A stretch of 64,000 nt of DNA from Algihabitans albus (lineage in GTDB: Bacteria > Pseudomonadota > Alphaproteobacteria > Kiloniellales > DSM-21159). The notes beneath the pieces were generated by a model. It ran no database searches, was not told where the DNA came from, and saw only the letters and a program-made list of their open reading frames with translations. Each line of letters opens with the position of its first letter. The first letter of the stretch is position 1. The position numbers were made by a program, and so were the translations under genes. The stretch is taken from the NCBI RefSeq assembly GCF_003572205.1, contig NZ_QXNY01000004.1:186548-250547 (forward strand), read 5' to 3'. Below, in pieces: positions 9,483-18,420 of this stretch.

Positions 9483-9985
9483 GTTTCCGATCCGCTATCG
9501 ACGACTGCCTTGCAGAAGTCGCCGCAGGTCAGGAGGAAGTCGATCCGTCCTGTCCCCGGGCGCGCGGTCAAAGGCAGAACCAAGGCCTCTATCTTGACGG
9601 TGCCCTCGCCGTCAACGCCCTGCCCGCCCGGCTGACCGTAGCTCTGGCGGTCCCAGAGAGGAAGTCGCTCGCTAAGACACCGGCGCAAGCCATCGCAGCT
9701 TTGGAAACCGCTGTCTCCGTCATTCAAATTTCCAACGGTCTTTCCGCGACGCACGCCCAGTCCGCGCACCCACTCACCAACCAAACGATAGGCAAAGCTG
9801 CCATCCGGGCGGACGTCGATCAAACAGAGGTGCGGCAAGGCCTTGCCAAGCGCCAAGGGATCTATCTCAGCCTTGTCGGGTAAGGCGGTGGGTCGGTTGT
9901 CTGCCAGTTTGAACCAATAGTCGGCGACCTGCCGATTGAGCGACGACTCCAAAAGGTCGAGATGCCGGAGTTCCAGCGGTTTCAT
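9479..9985 (-). CDS. PAS_5-type PAS domain protein
   Basis: Single-domain PAS protein of the PAS_5 type common in Rhodospirillales. The pattern 'DYWFKLADNRPTALPDKAEIDP...LPHLCLIDVRPDGSFAYRLVG' is typical of the family. There is no output domain, so it may be a soluble sensor or partner protein. ATG 9985 is chosen (168 residues, GGAG upstream); the frame stays open to a GTG at 10120, a 45-residue extension without family resemblance. The upstream DNA is AT-richer and probably carries the promoter. Confidence 0.74.
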   Translation of the reverse strand: MKPLELRHLDLLESSLNRQVADYWFKLADNRPTALPDKAEIDPLALGKALPHLCLIDVRPDGSFAYRLVGEWVRGLGVRRGKTVGNLNDGDSGFQSCDGLRRCLSERLPLWDRQSYGQPGGQGVDGEGTVKIEALVLPLTARPGTGRIDFLLTCGDFCKAVVDSGSET

Positions 9986-10224
9986 GAGCGTTTCACTCCA
10001 AAACGCGGAGTCCGTAGGGATTTCAGCATCCGATAAATCTCCTGCAAAAACCTGCAAAAGTCGAAAAACTGACACATCACTCAAGTTTTGAGTGTCTTTT
10101 TTGACATGGAAAGAGATCACAAGTTCTTAATGGACTAACGAATCCATGACTCGACCGCTGCAATCGCTCTAGGCGGGGTGGCGGATCGGAGAAGCTCGGA
10201 CGCTATCAGGTCGCACCACGAACT

Positions 10225-10671
10225 TCAGCGCAGGCTGCGCAGGTCGGATCTCAGCCGTTCCACATCCGAGGCCGCGAGCAAGCGTTCAGTCTCCGCCTGG
10301 GCTTGCATCCACAGAGGCACCGCTGCCGCCATGAGCTTCCGGCCGGCCGGCGTTAACGCCATGCGGCGACTGCGCCGGTCGCCGCCGGAAACGACTACGG
10401 CCAACAGTCCCCGGCGCGCGAGCGGCTTCAGCGCCGCCGTCAGCGTCGTGCGATCCATAGCCAGCAGAGTTGCAACCTCGCCGATCGTCGGCGGTTCCGG
10501 ACGGTTCAGCGACATCAGAAGGGAGAACTGTCCGTTGGTCAGGTTCAGCGGCCGCAAGGCCTGGTCGTAACGGCGCGCCAAGGCTCGAGCCGCACGTTGA
10601 ACATCCAGGCAAAGACAGCTGTCTCGCACTTTGAGAGTAAGCCCGAAGGGCAATTGATCGTCTTTTGACAT
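10225..10671 (-). CDS. MarR family transcriptional regulator
   Basis: Winged-helix MarR repressor of 148 residues. The recognition region is LTNGQFSLLMSL...TIGEVATLLAMDRTTLTAALKPL, followed by the wing RRGLLAVVVSGGDRRSRRMALT. A Cys pair near the N-terminus (DSCLCLDV) could be redox- or ligand-sensing (inference). It is divergent from the beta-propeller gene at 10830, and a perfect palindrome at 10683-10694 lies just upstream of both genes, so it probably represses itself and that operon. Confidence 0.9.
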   Translation of the reverse strand: MSKDDQLPFGLTLKVRDSCLCLDVQRAARALARRYDQALRPLNLTNGQFSLLMSLNRPEPPTIGEVATLLAMDRTTLTAALKPLARRGLLAVVVSGGDRRSRRMALTPAGRKLMAAAVPLWMQAQAETERLLAASDVERLRSDLRSLR

Positions 10672-10682
10672 AATGAAATAAT

Positions 10683-10694
10683 GTTGATATCAAC
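10683..10694. promoter_or_regulatory. Candidate MarR operator palindrome
   Basis: GTTGATATCAAC is a perfect 12-bp inverted repeat 12 bases upstream of the marR start and 136 bases before the divergent propeller gene. TTGATATCAA cores are typical of MarR-family operators. The AT-rich surroundings fit a promoter. Assignment to the adjacent regulator is an inference from position. Confidence 0.65.
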
Positions 10695-10829
10695 GTATTT
10701 GTCCAGCCGTCATAAACCACTCGGTGAGCGGCAAATTGCAGCAGTGCCGACCGTCTTGCCGCGTCGGGCATCGCGAACCGGCCTGACGGTAGCAACCCCG
10801 GCGCGAGCAACCAGTGCAGGGAGGGCGAC

Positions 10830-11921
10830 ATGGCGAAGAAGGTTTTGCTTCTTTTGGGAACGAAGAAGGGCGCATTCCTGATCGAAGGCGATGCCGAACG
10901 CCAGACCTGGTCCTTGCGCGGTCCCTTCTGCGAAACTTGGCCGATCAAGCACCTGATTGCGGATCCCAGGACCGGCACGCTCTACGGTGCCGGAGGCGAC
11001 GAGTGGTTCGGACCGGCGGTCTGGAAGTCCGCCGATCTCGGCAAAACTTGGACGCACTCGAGCGAGGGTTTGGCCTACGCGGCCGGAGACGAGCCGATCA
11101 AGTCGGTTTGGAGCCTCGCAACAAACGGCAAGACCCTCTACGCCGGCGTCGAGCCAGCCGGTCTTTTCCGCAGCGACGACGACGGCGAGACCTGGCAGCA
11201 GGTCTCCGGCCTACGCGAGCACCCCTCCCAACCGGAATGGCAACCGGGCGGCGGCGGGCTGATCCTGCACGCGATCCTTCTGCATCCCGAAGACGAGCGA
11301 GAAATCTGGGTGGCGATCTCCGCCGGCGGCATCTTCCACAGTGCGGACGGCGGACGGACCTGGGAGGCCCGGAACCGGGGAACGCGCGCCGATTTCCTGC
11401 CCGAAGGGCAAAACTACCCCGAGCACGGCCAGTGCGTGCACAGCCTTGTCATGGCGGCCGGCCAGCCCGACCGCCTTTACCAGCAGAATCACTGCGGTAT
11501 GTACCGTAGCGAGGACGGCGGGCGACAGTGGGAAAGCATCGAGGCAGGGCTCCCCTCCAGCTTCGGCTTTCCTGCCGTGGCGCATCCCCGCGATCCGGAC
11601 CATCTCTACTTGCTGCCGCTGAACGGCGACATTGCGGGCCGCTACGTTCCGGAAGCGAAAGCTGCTGTCTGGCAGACCCGGGACAGCGGCGCCAGTTGGA
11701 CTGCGCTTCGACAAGGCCTGCCACAAGAGAATGTTTTTTTCGGCGTGCTTCGCCAAGCCATGGCGACCGATTCGCTGGAGCCGGCGGGAGTCTACTTCGG
11801 CACCAACAACGGTACAGTTTTCGCGAGTGCCGACGAAGGCGCGCAGTGGAACTGCGTCGCGCAACACCTGCCTACGATTCTCTCGGTCGAGACACTGGTC
11901 ATCGATGCGCCCTCCACCTGA
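10830..11921 (+). CDS. Sialidase/VPS10-like beta-propeller protein with Asp-box repeats
   Basis: Six Asp-box motifs (S-x-D-x-G-x-T-W type) are visible: SADLGKTW, SDDDGETW, SADGGRTW, SEDGGRQW, TRDSGASW and SADEGAQW, spaced as blades of a beta-propeller. There is no signal peptide, so the protein is probably cytoplasmic. The catalytic residues of true sialidases (Arg triad, FRIP motif) are not visible, so a glycosidase role is unlikely and a binding or scaffold role is possible. 363 residues; the start has GGGAGGG upstream. A ThiS/MoaD-like gene follows after 74 bases, probably in the same operon, under the divergent MarR regulator. Confidence 0.85.
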   Translation: MAKKVLLLLGTKKGAFLIEGDAERQTWSLRGPFCETWPIKHLIADPRTGTLYGAGGDEWFGPAVWKSADLGKTWTHSSEGLAYAAGDEPIKSVWSLATNGKTLYAGVEPAGLFRSDDDGETWQQVSGLREHPSQPEWQPGGGGLILHAILLHPEDEREIWVAISAGGIFHSADGGRTWEARNRGTRADFLPEGQNYPEHGQCVHSLVMAAGQPDRLYQQNHCGMYRSEDGGRQWESIEAGLPSSFGFPAVAHPRDPDHLYLLPLNGDIAGRYVPEAKAAVWQTRDSGASWTALRQGLPQENVFFGVLRQAMATDSLEPAGVYFGTNNGTVFASADEGAQWNCVAQHLPTILSVETLVIDAPST

Positions 11922-11995
11922 AACGTCGTGCGATCGTCAGGAATCGCACCGCGATTCCGCCACTCGCTATCCGGTCTAGTCCGGAGGTATCGACA

Positions 11996-12292
11996 GTGTC
12001 GAAAGATAAGCTGTCTCCGAGCGCGCCACCGGTCACGGTCCGGCTTCCGGCGGTTCTCGTCGCTCTCTTCCCAGGGGCGCCGCGTCAGCTCGAACTCCGG
12101 GCCGAAAGCGTCGCGGAGGTCGTCGACGGGCTCGACGCCCGCTGGCCCGGTATGCGCGACCGCCTCTGCGATACGCGCCCAGGGATCCGCCGCCATATAA
12201 ACGTCTTCGTCGAGGGCGAGCGGGCGGCCTTGGAAACCCCCCTTGCCGCAGATAACGAAGTCATCGTCATGACGGCGATCAGCGGTGGCTGA
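11996..12292 (+). CDS. ThiS/MoaD-family ubiquitin-like sulfur carrier
   Basis: 98-residue beta-grasp protein ending in a diglycine (VIVMTAISGG), the mark of ThiS/MoaD carriers that are adenylated and thiocarboxylated at the last Gly. The core includes VRLPAVLVALFPGAPRQLEL and INVFVEGERAALETPLAADNEV. It starts at GTG with GGAGG 9 bases upstream. No E1-like activating enzyme or molybdopterin/thiazole gene is next to it; its only neighbour in the unit is the beta-propeller gene. It could be a MoaD paralogue recruited for another pathway. The function is not deducible from sequence alone. Confidence 0.85.
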   Translation: MSKDKLSPSAPPVTVRLPAVLVALFPGAPRQLELRAESVAEVVDGLDARWPGMRDRLCDTRPGIRRHINVFVEGERAALETPLAADNEVIVMTAISGG

Positions 12293-12489
12293 GGTCCGCA
12301 GCGAGCTCGGCAGTCGGCCGGCCCACTCATGACCTCGGGCAGGGTCTGAACGCCCTCTGGTAGGACGACCCAAGGCTGCTTGACGTCGTGAAGATGTGAA
12401 CGTCCGGCGACAGAAGATCTGGGTCACCCAAAGTTTCGACGCGCCGGAACGCAATTGTGGGATGGCAAAACGAACCCAACCGGTCTCTG

Positions 12490-13596
12490 TCAGGTGCCGC
12501 CGAGGCCGGCCCGACGGGGTATCAGCACGGAGTAGTCGAACTCGAGCACGACATCCGGGTGAGCTTTGCCATCTTCGCCCAAGGCCGGACAGTCCGAAGC
12601 AACACTGTTCTTCGTGGCGCGCGTCAAGATCCGCAGCAAACCCAGATCCTGACGGCCCGGCAGCTCTTCCTTCGCCAAGACCTCGCTCCAGGCGAAGAGC
12701 GTATCGCCGGCGAAGGTCGGCTTCGTATGGCGACCGCCGTGAATCGCCACGATACGGAAGGCATTGGCCAAGCCATTGAAACTCAGCGCCCGAGCCATCG
12801 AGATGACATGGCCGCCGTAGACGATCCGCTTTCCGAAACGTCCGGCATCGGCGGCCAGTTGGTCGAAGTGGACCTTGGCCGTGTTCTGATAAAGGCGGGT
12901 GGCGGTCTGGTGCTCCGCTTCCTCCAATGTCATGCCGTCGGCATGATCGATCTTCTCACCGACGGCATAGTCGTCCCAGAGATGCGGACTGCCGGCCAGC
13001 CGCGGATCGTAGAGCTGCAGATGCAAACCGCGCGGGATCAACAAACGCTCGACCGGTACTGCTTCCGACAACTCCGGGACCGTCGCCTCGGGGACGGCCA
13101 CGCGGCCCGGCTCGCGCTTGCGGACCATCACCCAGCGCACATACTCCAGCACCAGCTCGTGATGGGCGTTGACGCCGCGGGTCCGCACCCAAACCACGCC
13201 CGACTTGCCGTCGGAGGTCTCGCGCAAACCGATCACTTCGCTGGTCGCCGTGAGCGTGTCGCCGGGATAGATCGGCGCCCCGAAGCGTCCCTCGGCGTAG
13301 CCCAGATTGGCAACGGCGTTGAGGGACACGTCGGGCACGGTCTTGCCGAAGACCGTATGAAAGACCAGCAGATCGTCGAGCGGCGCCTTGGGGTAACCGA
13401 GCGAGCGGGCGAAGTCGTCGGAGGAGTGCAACGCGAAGCGGTTGCCGGTCAGCGCGGTGTAGAGTGAGGCATCACCCGCGGTCAGCGTCCGTGGCGTGGC
13501 ATGCACCAGCGCCTCGCCCAGCCGAAAATCTTCGAAGAAACGGCCGGGATTGGTTTTGAGGACGCCCTCGGCGGCCAAGGAACTCTGCGGACTCAT
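12490..13596 (-). CDS. Double-hotdog MaoC dehydratase, probable mesaconyl-CoA hydratase
   Basis: 368-residue protein with two MaoC hotdog folds. The N-terminal half begins at GRFFEDFRLGEALVHATPRTLTAGD and the C-terminal half repeats with WDDYAVGEKIDHADGMTLEEAEHQTATRLYQN. Length and layout match beta-methylmalyl-CoA dehydratase (mesaconyl-CoA hydratase, Mcd) of the ethylmalonyl-CoA pathway, which interconverts mesaconyl-CoA and beta-methylmalyl-CoA. The CitE-like lyase upstream on the same strand supports this. Another (R)-specific enoyl-CoA hydratase role cannot be excluded. Confidence 0.86.
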   Translation of the reverse strand: MSPQSSLAAEGVLKTNPGRFFEDFRLGEALVHATPRTLTAGDASLYTALTGNRFALHSSDDFARSLGYPKAPLDDLLVFHTVFGKTVPDVSLNAVANLGYAEGRFGAPIYPGDTLTATSEVIGLRETSDGKSGVVWVRTRGVNAHHELVLEYVRWVMVRKREPGRVAVPEATVPELSEAVPVERLLIPRGLHLQLYDPRLAGSPHLWDDYAVGEKIDHADGMTLEEAEHQTATRLYQNTAKVHFDQLAADAGRFGKRIVYGGHVISMARALSFNGLANAFRIVAIHGGRHTKPTFAGDTLFAWSEVLAKEELPGRQDLGLLRILTRATKNSVASDCPALGEDGKAHPDVVLEFDYSVLIPRRAGLGGT

Positions 13597-14032
13597 TGAA
13601 GACTGTCGCTCCCGATTCCGTCGCGCGTGTCTTGCGGTAGGCTGTGCCGGAAGCGAACACAGGACGGCTTACGCTGCAATGCAAAAAATACTGTCAGATC
13701 GTTGGTCCGCCGCGTTCTTGACCGGCGCAAGCTCGGCCGCTCGCATGTCTACGAGCAAGAAAGATGGCCGCCAGTAGGACACGCCTCGGACCGCATGGGA
13801 TCGGAGACGTCAGCCGTGATCATGGCAGCACGCTACAGATCCGGAACGGGCCGGAGCAATCGGATTTCCATGGCAGGCAGATCCGGACGCAGAAAATGTG
13901 CCGACCTCTCGCTTCGGCCGGCAGCGGATCGGCTCCCTCGATCACCCGGCGGGCGCACTCGAGCCGACCGTGATCGGTCGCGGCACCCGAAGAGCACAGA
14001 GTCGCGGGGTTCGCGCGTCTCTCCAGGCGACC
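13597..14032. other. Gap of 436 bases between the MaoC and CitE-like genes
   Basis: No convincing gene is seen. Several frames stay open, as expected in GC-rich DNA, but give Arg/Ser-rich translations without family resemblance. No strong hairpin followed by a T-run was found. The gap means the two same-strand genes may be transcribed separately. Confidence 0.5.
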
Positions 14033-14920
14033 CTAGGCCGCCTGCGCTTCCAGATCGGTGATGGATTCGGCTAGAGCGACCGTTCGCTGGGCGTCCTCGA
14101 CATGCAGGTTCTCGATCAACTTGCCGTCGAGCACGACCACGCCCTTGCCGGCGCGGGTCGCTTCGGAATGGGCCTCGATGATGCGCTTGGCCTGTGCGAC
14201 GTCGTCTTCGGAGGGCGCGAAGGCCGTGTTGGCGGCCGCGACCGTTTTGGGGTGAATCAGCGTCTTGCCGTCCATTCCCAGTTCGCGGCCCTGGTTGCAC
14301 TGGGCATCGAAGCCCTCGGCGTCGTTGAGGTCCAGGTGAACACCGTCGACCACGGCCAGACCATAGGCGCGAGCAGCCAAGACACAGAGGCTCAGGGAGG
14401 TCAGCACCGGCAACCGCTCCGGCGTATGTTTGGCGTTCAGATCCTTGACCAGATCGCTGGTGCCCATCACCAGGCAGGTCAGCCGCGCACTGGCACCGGC
14501 GATCTCCCCGGCATGCAGGATGCCCCGAGGGGTCTCCATCATGCACATGATGCCCATGGCCCCGGCGGCGCCGGCCGAAACCATCAGACGCTCGACCTCC
14601 TGCACCATTTCGGCGCTTTCGACCTTCGGGATCAGGATCGCGTCGGCGCCGGTCGGGGCGATGGCGGCAATGTCGTCTCGCCCCCAAGGGCTGTCCAGGC
14701 CATTGACCCGCACGATAATCTCGCGCCGGCCGTAGCCGCCTTCGGCGAGCGCGGCCACGACGTTGGCGCGTGCTTCCGCCTTGGCGTCGGGCGCGACCGC
14801 ATCTTCCAGGTCCAGAATCAGCGCGTCGGCCGGGATCCCGCGCCCCTTCTCCAGCGCGCGCGTGTTGGAGCCGGGCATGTAGAGCACGCTGCGGCGCGGC
14901 CGCGCTGTCGCCTGGGTCAT
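14033..14920 (-). CDS. HpcH/HpaI aldolase-citrate lyase family protein (malyl-CoA lyase or thioesterase type)
   Basis: TIM-barrel CitE-like enzyme of 295 residues. Landmarks are RRSVLYMPGSNTRALEK, LILDLEDAVAPDAK (metal-binding acidic region), IIVRVNGLDSPWG, ILIPKVESAE and GKTLIHPKTV. The opening RSVLYMPGS and the short length resemble (3S)-malyl-CoA thioesterase (Mcl2) and CitE-like proteins more than the roughly 318-residue L-malyl-CoA/beta-methylmalyl-CoA lyase (Mcl1), so the exact reaction is open. ATG 14918-14920 has AAGGAGG at good spacing. It is divergent from pdxY across 129 bases. Confidence 0.88.
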   Translation of the reverse strand: MTQATARPRRSVLYMPGSNTRALEKGRGIPADALILDLEDAVAPDAKAEARANVVAALAEGGYGRREIIVRVNGLDSPWGRDDIAAIAPTGADAILIPKVESAEMVQEVERLMVSAGAAGAMGIMCMMETPRGILHAGEIAGASARLTCLVMGTSDLVKDLNAKHTPERLPVLTSLSLCVLAARAYGLAVVDGVHLDLNDAEGFDAQCNQGRELGMDGKTLIHPKTVAAANTAFAPSEDDVAQAKRIIEAHSEATRAGKGVVVLDGKLIENLHVEDAQRTVALAESITDLEAQAA

Positions 14921-15049
14921 GGATAGAGCCTCCTTAATCCGTCGATCTGCCGATTTGGCGCGGACTATAACGGTCGCGGCGCCTGTGGCAAGGTGCCCGC
15001 AGACCTCGCCCCAACATCCCCGTCGCAACACCCGCCTTAACGACCTCAG

Positions 15050-15919
15050 ATGCCCATTCTCTCCATCCAGTCGCACGTCTGCTTCGGTAGCGTCGGCAAT
15101 CGCGCGGCCAGCTTTCTGCTACAGCGGCTGGGGTTCGAAGTTTGGGCCGTCAATACCGTGCAGTTTTCAAATCACACGGGCTACGGCACCTGGACCGGCG
15201 AGACAGCGGCGCCGGAGATGGTGGCTCACTTGATTGAGGGTGTGCTGGCACGCGCGACGCCGGGGAGCTGCCAAGCGGTGCTGTCCGGATACCTCGGCGA
15301 TGCGGCGCTGGGCGAGGCGATCCTGGCGGCGGTGACGCGGCTACGCAAAGAAACGCCGGACCTGCTCTACGGCTGCGACCCGGTGATGGGAGACCGGGGG
15401 CGCGGCCTCTTCGTCCACCCCGCTATTCCAACGTTCCTGACCGAACAGGCCGTCCCGGCAGCCGACCTGCTGACACCCAACCTCTTCGAGCTGGAGCTCC
15501 TGACCGGCCGAACGGTTCGTACCCTGGCGGAGGTGGTCGCGGCCGCCCGCAGCCTCACGGCCAAGGGACCGAGGCTGGTGCTGGTGACCTCCCTCCGCCA
15601 CCAGGCCAGCGCCGCCCACGAAATCGAGATGCTGGCGGTCACCCCGGAGTCGGCTTGGCGTATCGCCACGCCATACCTGACCCTCGAGCCGCCACCGGGC
15701 GGCCTCGGCGACGCGACTGCCGCGCTCTTCCTCGCCCACTATCTGAAAAGCGGCGATCCTCGCCGCGCGCTGGAAGCTTGCGCCGCAGCGGTCTACGAAA
15801 TCGCGCAGGCCACTGCGGCAAGGGGCGGCCGGGACCTGGCTCTGGTTGAGGTGCAGGACCTCGTCGTGAAACCACGACGGCAGTTCACGGCAGAAGCCGT
15901 GGCTCAGACTGCCGCGTGA
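15050..15919 (+). CDS. pdxY: Pyridoxal kinase
   Basis: Ribokinase-fold kinase that phosphorylates pyridoxal in the B6 salvage pathway. It begins ILSIQSHVCFGSVGNRAA, the PdxY/PdxK signature, followed by VQFSNHTGYGTWTG, YGCDPVMGD and the GGLGDATAALFLAHYL anion-hole region with the catalytic Asp (usual motif GTGD; here GLGD). It has 289 residues, as in PdxY. It is divergent from the CitE-like gene and convergent with asd, with one base between the stops. Confidence 0.92.
   Translation: MPILSIQSHVCFGSVGNRAASFLLQRLGFEVWAVNTVQFSNHTGYGTWTGETAAPEMVAHLIEGVLARATPGSCQAVLSGYLGDAALGEAILAAVTRLRKETPDLLYGCDPVMGDRGRGLFVHPAIPTFLTEQAVPAADLLTPNLFELELLTGRTVRTLAEVVAAARSLTAKGPRLVLVTSLRHQASAAHEIEMLAVTPESAWRIATPYLTLEPPPGGLGDATAALFLAHYLKSGDPRRALEACAAAVYEIAQATAARGGRDLALVEVQDLVVKPRRQFTAEAVAQTAA
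15879..15913. terminator. Hairpin at the pdxY/asd convergence
   Basis: Nested inverted repeats at the end of pdxY: GGCAGT (15879-15884) pairs with ACTGCC (15908-15913), and inside it CACGG pairs with CCGTG around a 6-base loop. No T-run follows, so it may be a bidirectional stabiliser rather than a full intrinsic terminator. Confidence 0.3.
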
Positions 15920-15920
15920 C

Positions 15921-16940
15921 TCAAGCCGCGAGGTAGTCGCTCGCCAGTTTCTCGGCGATCTGCACGGCATTGAGTGCCGCGCCCTTGCGCAGATTGTCCG
16001 ACACGACCCAGAAGGACAGGCCGTTGTCCACCGTGGGGTCGCTGCGCAAGCGGCTGACATAAACGGAGTCCTCGCCGGCCGACTCGACCGGCGTCACATA
16101 GCCCTCGTCCGCGCGGTGATCGACCAAGGTGACGCCTTCGGCCTCCTGCAGCGCGGCGCGCGCCTCGACCTCGTCCAGCGGCGTCTCGAACTCAACGGTC
16201 ACCGCCTCGCCATGACCGATGAAAACCGGGACGCGCACGCAGGTCGCCTGCACCTTGATGGAAGGGTCGAGAATCTTCTTCGTCTCCACCATCATCTTCC
16301 ACTCCTCCTTGGTGGAGCCGTCGTCCATGAAGGCGTCGATGTGGGGAATGACGTTGAAGGCGATCTGCTTCGTGAAGGCTTCCTTCTTCATAGGATCGTT
16401 CACGTAGACGGCGCGCGTCTGATTGAAGAGTTCGTCCATCGCCTCCTTCCCGCCGCCGGAGACCGACTGATAGGTCGCGACCACCACCCGCTTGATGCGG
16501 GCCAGTTCATGCAGCGGCTTCAGGGCCACCACCATCTGAATGGTCGAGCAGTTTGGGTTCGCGATAATGTGCTTCTTGCCGTAGTCGGCGATGGCCTGCG
16601 GATTTACCTCGGGCACCACCAGCGGGACATCCGGGTCCATGCGGAAGTGGCTGGTGTTGTCGATCACCACGGCCCCGGCTCGCGCCGCCTTCGGCGCATA
16701 GGCCGCCGAGACCTTGGCACCGGGCGAGAAGAGCGCGATGTCGACGCCGGCAAAATCGTACTTCGACAGGTCCTGCACATCGAGAACCTCGTCCTCGCCA
16801 TAGGAGACCTGCTGGCCGGCCGAGCGCTCGCTGGCCAGGGCCACGACCTCGTCCGCCGGGAAATCCCGCTCGGCAAGAGTCTTCAGAATCTCGTGCCCGA
16901 CAGCACCGGTGGCACCGACGACCGCAACCTTGTAGCCCAT
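15921..16940 (-). CDS. asd: Aspartate-semialdehyde dehydrogenase
   Basis: Makes aspartate semialdehyde for lysine/diaminopimelate, threonine and methionine. The NADP-binding motif GATGAVG is at about residues 9-15, the catalytic Cys is in NPNCSTIQ (about 130), and the substrate loop [10 protein letters not shown] and the terminal dimer region are present. The ATG at 16938-16940 gives [12 protein letters not shown], the family N-terminus; another ATG 15 bases upstream is possible. 339 residues. It converges with pdxY. Confidence 0.97.
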   Translation of the reverse strand: MGYKVAVVGATGAVGHEILKTLAERDFPADEVVALASERSAGQQVSYGEDEVLDVQDLSKYDFAGVDIALFSPGAKVSAAYAPKAARAGAVVIDNTSHFRMDPDVPLVVPEVNPQAIADYGKKHIIANPNCSTIQMVVALKPLHELARIKRVVVATYQSVSGGGKEAMDELFNQTRAVYVNDPMKKEAFTKQIAFNVIPHIDAFMDDGSTKEEWKMMVETKKILDPSIKVQATCVRVPVFIGHGEAVTVEFETPLDEVEARAALQEAEGVTLVDHRADEGYVTPVESAGEDSVYVSRLRSDPTVDNGLSFWVVSDNLRKGAALNAVQIAEKLASDYLAA

Positions 16941-17041
16941 GGCCAAAATCCGCATATCTCATTGGAGAAGAGGACGCGCAGCCTAGCGGCGACCCTCGGA
17001 TTTACAAGCTAAGAACGCAACCGGCCCGGGGAAAGCAGGAC

Positions 17042-17377
17042 ATGGCCGCTCTGCCGACAGCGAAGACCTATTCCGAGTTCTGGCCGATCTATCTCGGCGA
17101 ACATCGCAAACCGGCGACCCGGGCGCTTCACTACTTCGGCACGGCCTTGGGCCTCACCATCCTGGCGGGGGCCGCGCTCACACAGATCTGGTGGCTGTTT
17201 CTGGCAGCGATCGTTTCCGGCTACGCCTTCGCCTGGATCGCCCACGCGACGGTGGAGCGCAATCGGCCGGCCACCTTCACCTACCCGGCCTGGTCGCTGA
17301 TCAGCGACTTCCGCATGTTCTTCCTCTGGCTGGCCGGTCGCCTGGAGCCTGAGCTGAAACGCCACGGCATTCATTAA
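17042..17377 (+). CDS. DUF962/Mpo1-like membrane protein
   Basis: Small 111-residue protein of the DUF962 (YGL010w/Mpo1) type. It opens with [24 protein letters not shown], where the His residues match the metal-binding pattern of Mpo1 family dioxygenases. Two hydrophobic segments follow (about 33-62), then [27 protein letters not shown], another conserved block. The yeast relative oxidises 2-hydroxy fatty acids; the bacterial role is unproven. It converges with the DUF6352 gene 8 bases away. Confidence 0.88.
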   Translation: MAALPTAKTYSEFWPIYLGEHRKPATRALHYFGTALGLTILAGAALTQIWWLFLAAIVSGYAFAWIAHATVERNRPATFTYPAWSLISDFRMFFLWLAGRLEPELKRHGIH

Positions 17378-17398
17378 GTCGCGTTTCAGGACCGTGGC
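17354..17398. terminator. Interlocked inverted repeats at a convergent gene junction
   Basis: CTGAAACGC (17354-17362) can pair with GCGTTTCAG (17381-17389), and GCCACGG (17361-17367) with CCGTGGC (17392-17398). The arms are ordered left1-left2-right1-right2 and share two bases, so the stems are mutually exclusive or pseudoknot-like. Position between two stops suggests a bidirectional 3'-end structure; there is no T-run. Confidence 0.4.
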
Positions 17399-18420
17399 GC
17401 CAGTGGAAGATTCACCAGAAGATTCTGCGGCTTAAGCTTGAGATTGCTGGATTCGTCCATGCTGAGGGCGAGATAGACCGGCCGGCCGGCGATGTCGGGG
17501 CGCATATCGCCCTGATCGCGGAACTCCAACCGGAACAGAGAGAGCAGACGCGCGAGGCGCACCTCACCGACGTCCTTGCCGTCGTAGAGGTCGTTGAGCA
17601 GGTGTGTGCCTTCCGTGTCCAGGCCGATATGCCAGACCCAGCGCTCATCGCTGATCTCCTGTACCGGCTGGAGCGAAACCTCGACAGCCAGGAAATGCCG
17701 GACCCAAGCCTCCAGCACGCGGCAGAGAGCGTCCAGCCCATCGCCAGCGAAGTTGAGGTTGAGCACCGTGTCGAAGCGCGTGTCACGAGTCCAATAGAGC
17801 TCGGCGTTGTCCTCGCCCAGCACCTCCAGCTCAATCGTCCGCAGCGGTGTCTGCGCTTCGGCGACGAGCTTGCCGAGAGAACCGAAACCTCCCGTCGAGG
17901 CATACATCTCGACGGTCTCGGCATCGGCAGCCATCACGTGGCCTTCGTTGATCGTGACTTTCTGCTCACGGAAGAGCAGCTCGCCGGCCCGTGCCCGCAG
18001 GGGATAGTCCGTTCCCTCAAGGACACGGCGCACCACCACCTGCACCAGTTGATCGTAGAATAGCGGCGGCACCGGCGGGTCGCCTCGGCCGCGGTTCGGC
18101 GGATCCCGAAAGAGCTCCAGGTAAGCCGCCTCGACGGTTCCGGCCGCAATCAGGCGATCCCGAAAGGCCAGAACGATACGGTAGGTCTCGATCGCATCGG
18201 AATCTTCGATCGCCGCAAGCCGATCGGCGGAGACGGCTTCGCGAGGATTGGCCAGCAGACGTCCATGCAGATGACGCTCGGCCTCGTTGGACTCCTCGAC
18301 CGGCCGCACCTCGGGTCGATTGAAGTAGGCGCGCAGAAAATCGTCGGTCACCTGAAGGTGGCCGGAATCGTTCGGCTCCAGCAGGTGATAGCCGCTGTCG
18401 CGCCAGAAATCCTGAATCAT
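17386..18420 (-). CDS. DUF6352 family protein
   Basis: 344-residue soluble protein beginning MIQDFWRDSGYHLLEPND, with a mixed alpha/beta composition. By recall it matches the DUF6352 family, found mainly in alphaproteobacteria and without known function. No signal peptide, membrane segment or catalytic motif is evident; conserved-looking blocks are PPLFYDQLVQVVVRRVL and ETVEMYASTGGFGSLGKLV. It is followed closely by the convergent DUF962 gene and preceded by a 140-base gap. Confidence 0.74.
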   Translation of the reverse strand: MIQDFWRDSGYHLLEPNDSGHLQVTDDFLRAYFNRPEVRPVEESNEAERHLHGRLLANPREAVSADRLAAIEDSDAIETYRIVLAFRDRLIAAGTVEAAYLELFRDPPNRGRGDPPVPPLFYDQLVQVVVRRVLEGTDYPLRARAGELLFREQKVTINEGHVMAADAETVEMYASTGGFGSLGKLVAEAQTPLRTIELEVLGEDNAELYWTRDTRFDTVLNLNFAGDGLDALCRVLEAWVRHFLAVEVSLQPVQEISDERWVWHIGLDTEGTHLLNDLYDGKDVGEVRLARLLSLFRLEFRDQGDMRPDIAGRPVYLALSMDESSNLKLKPQNLLVNLPLAPRS

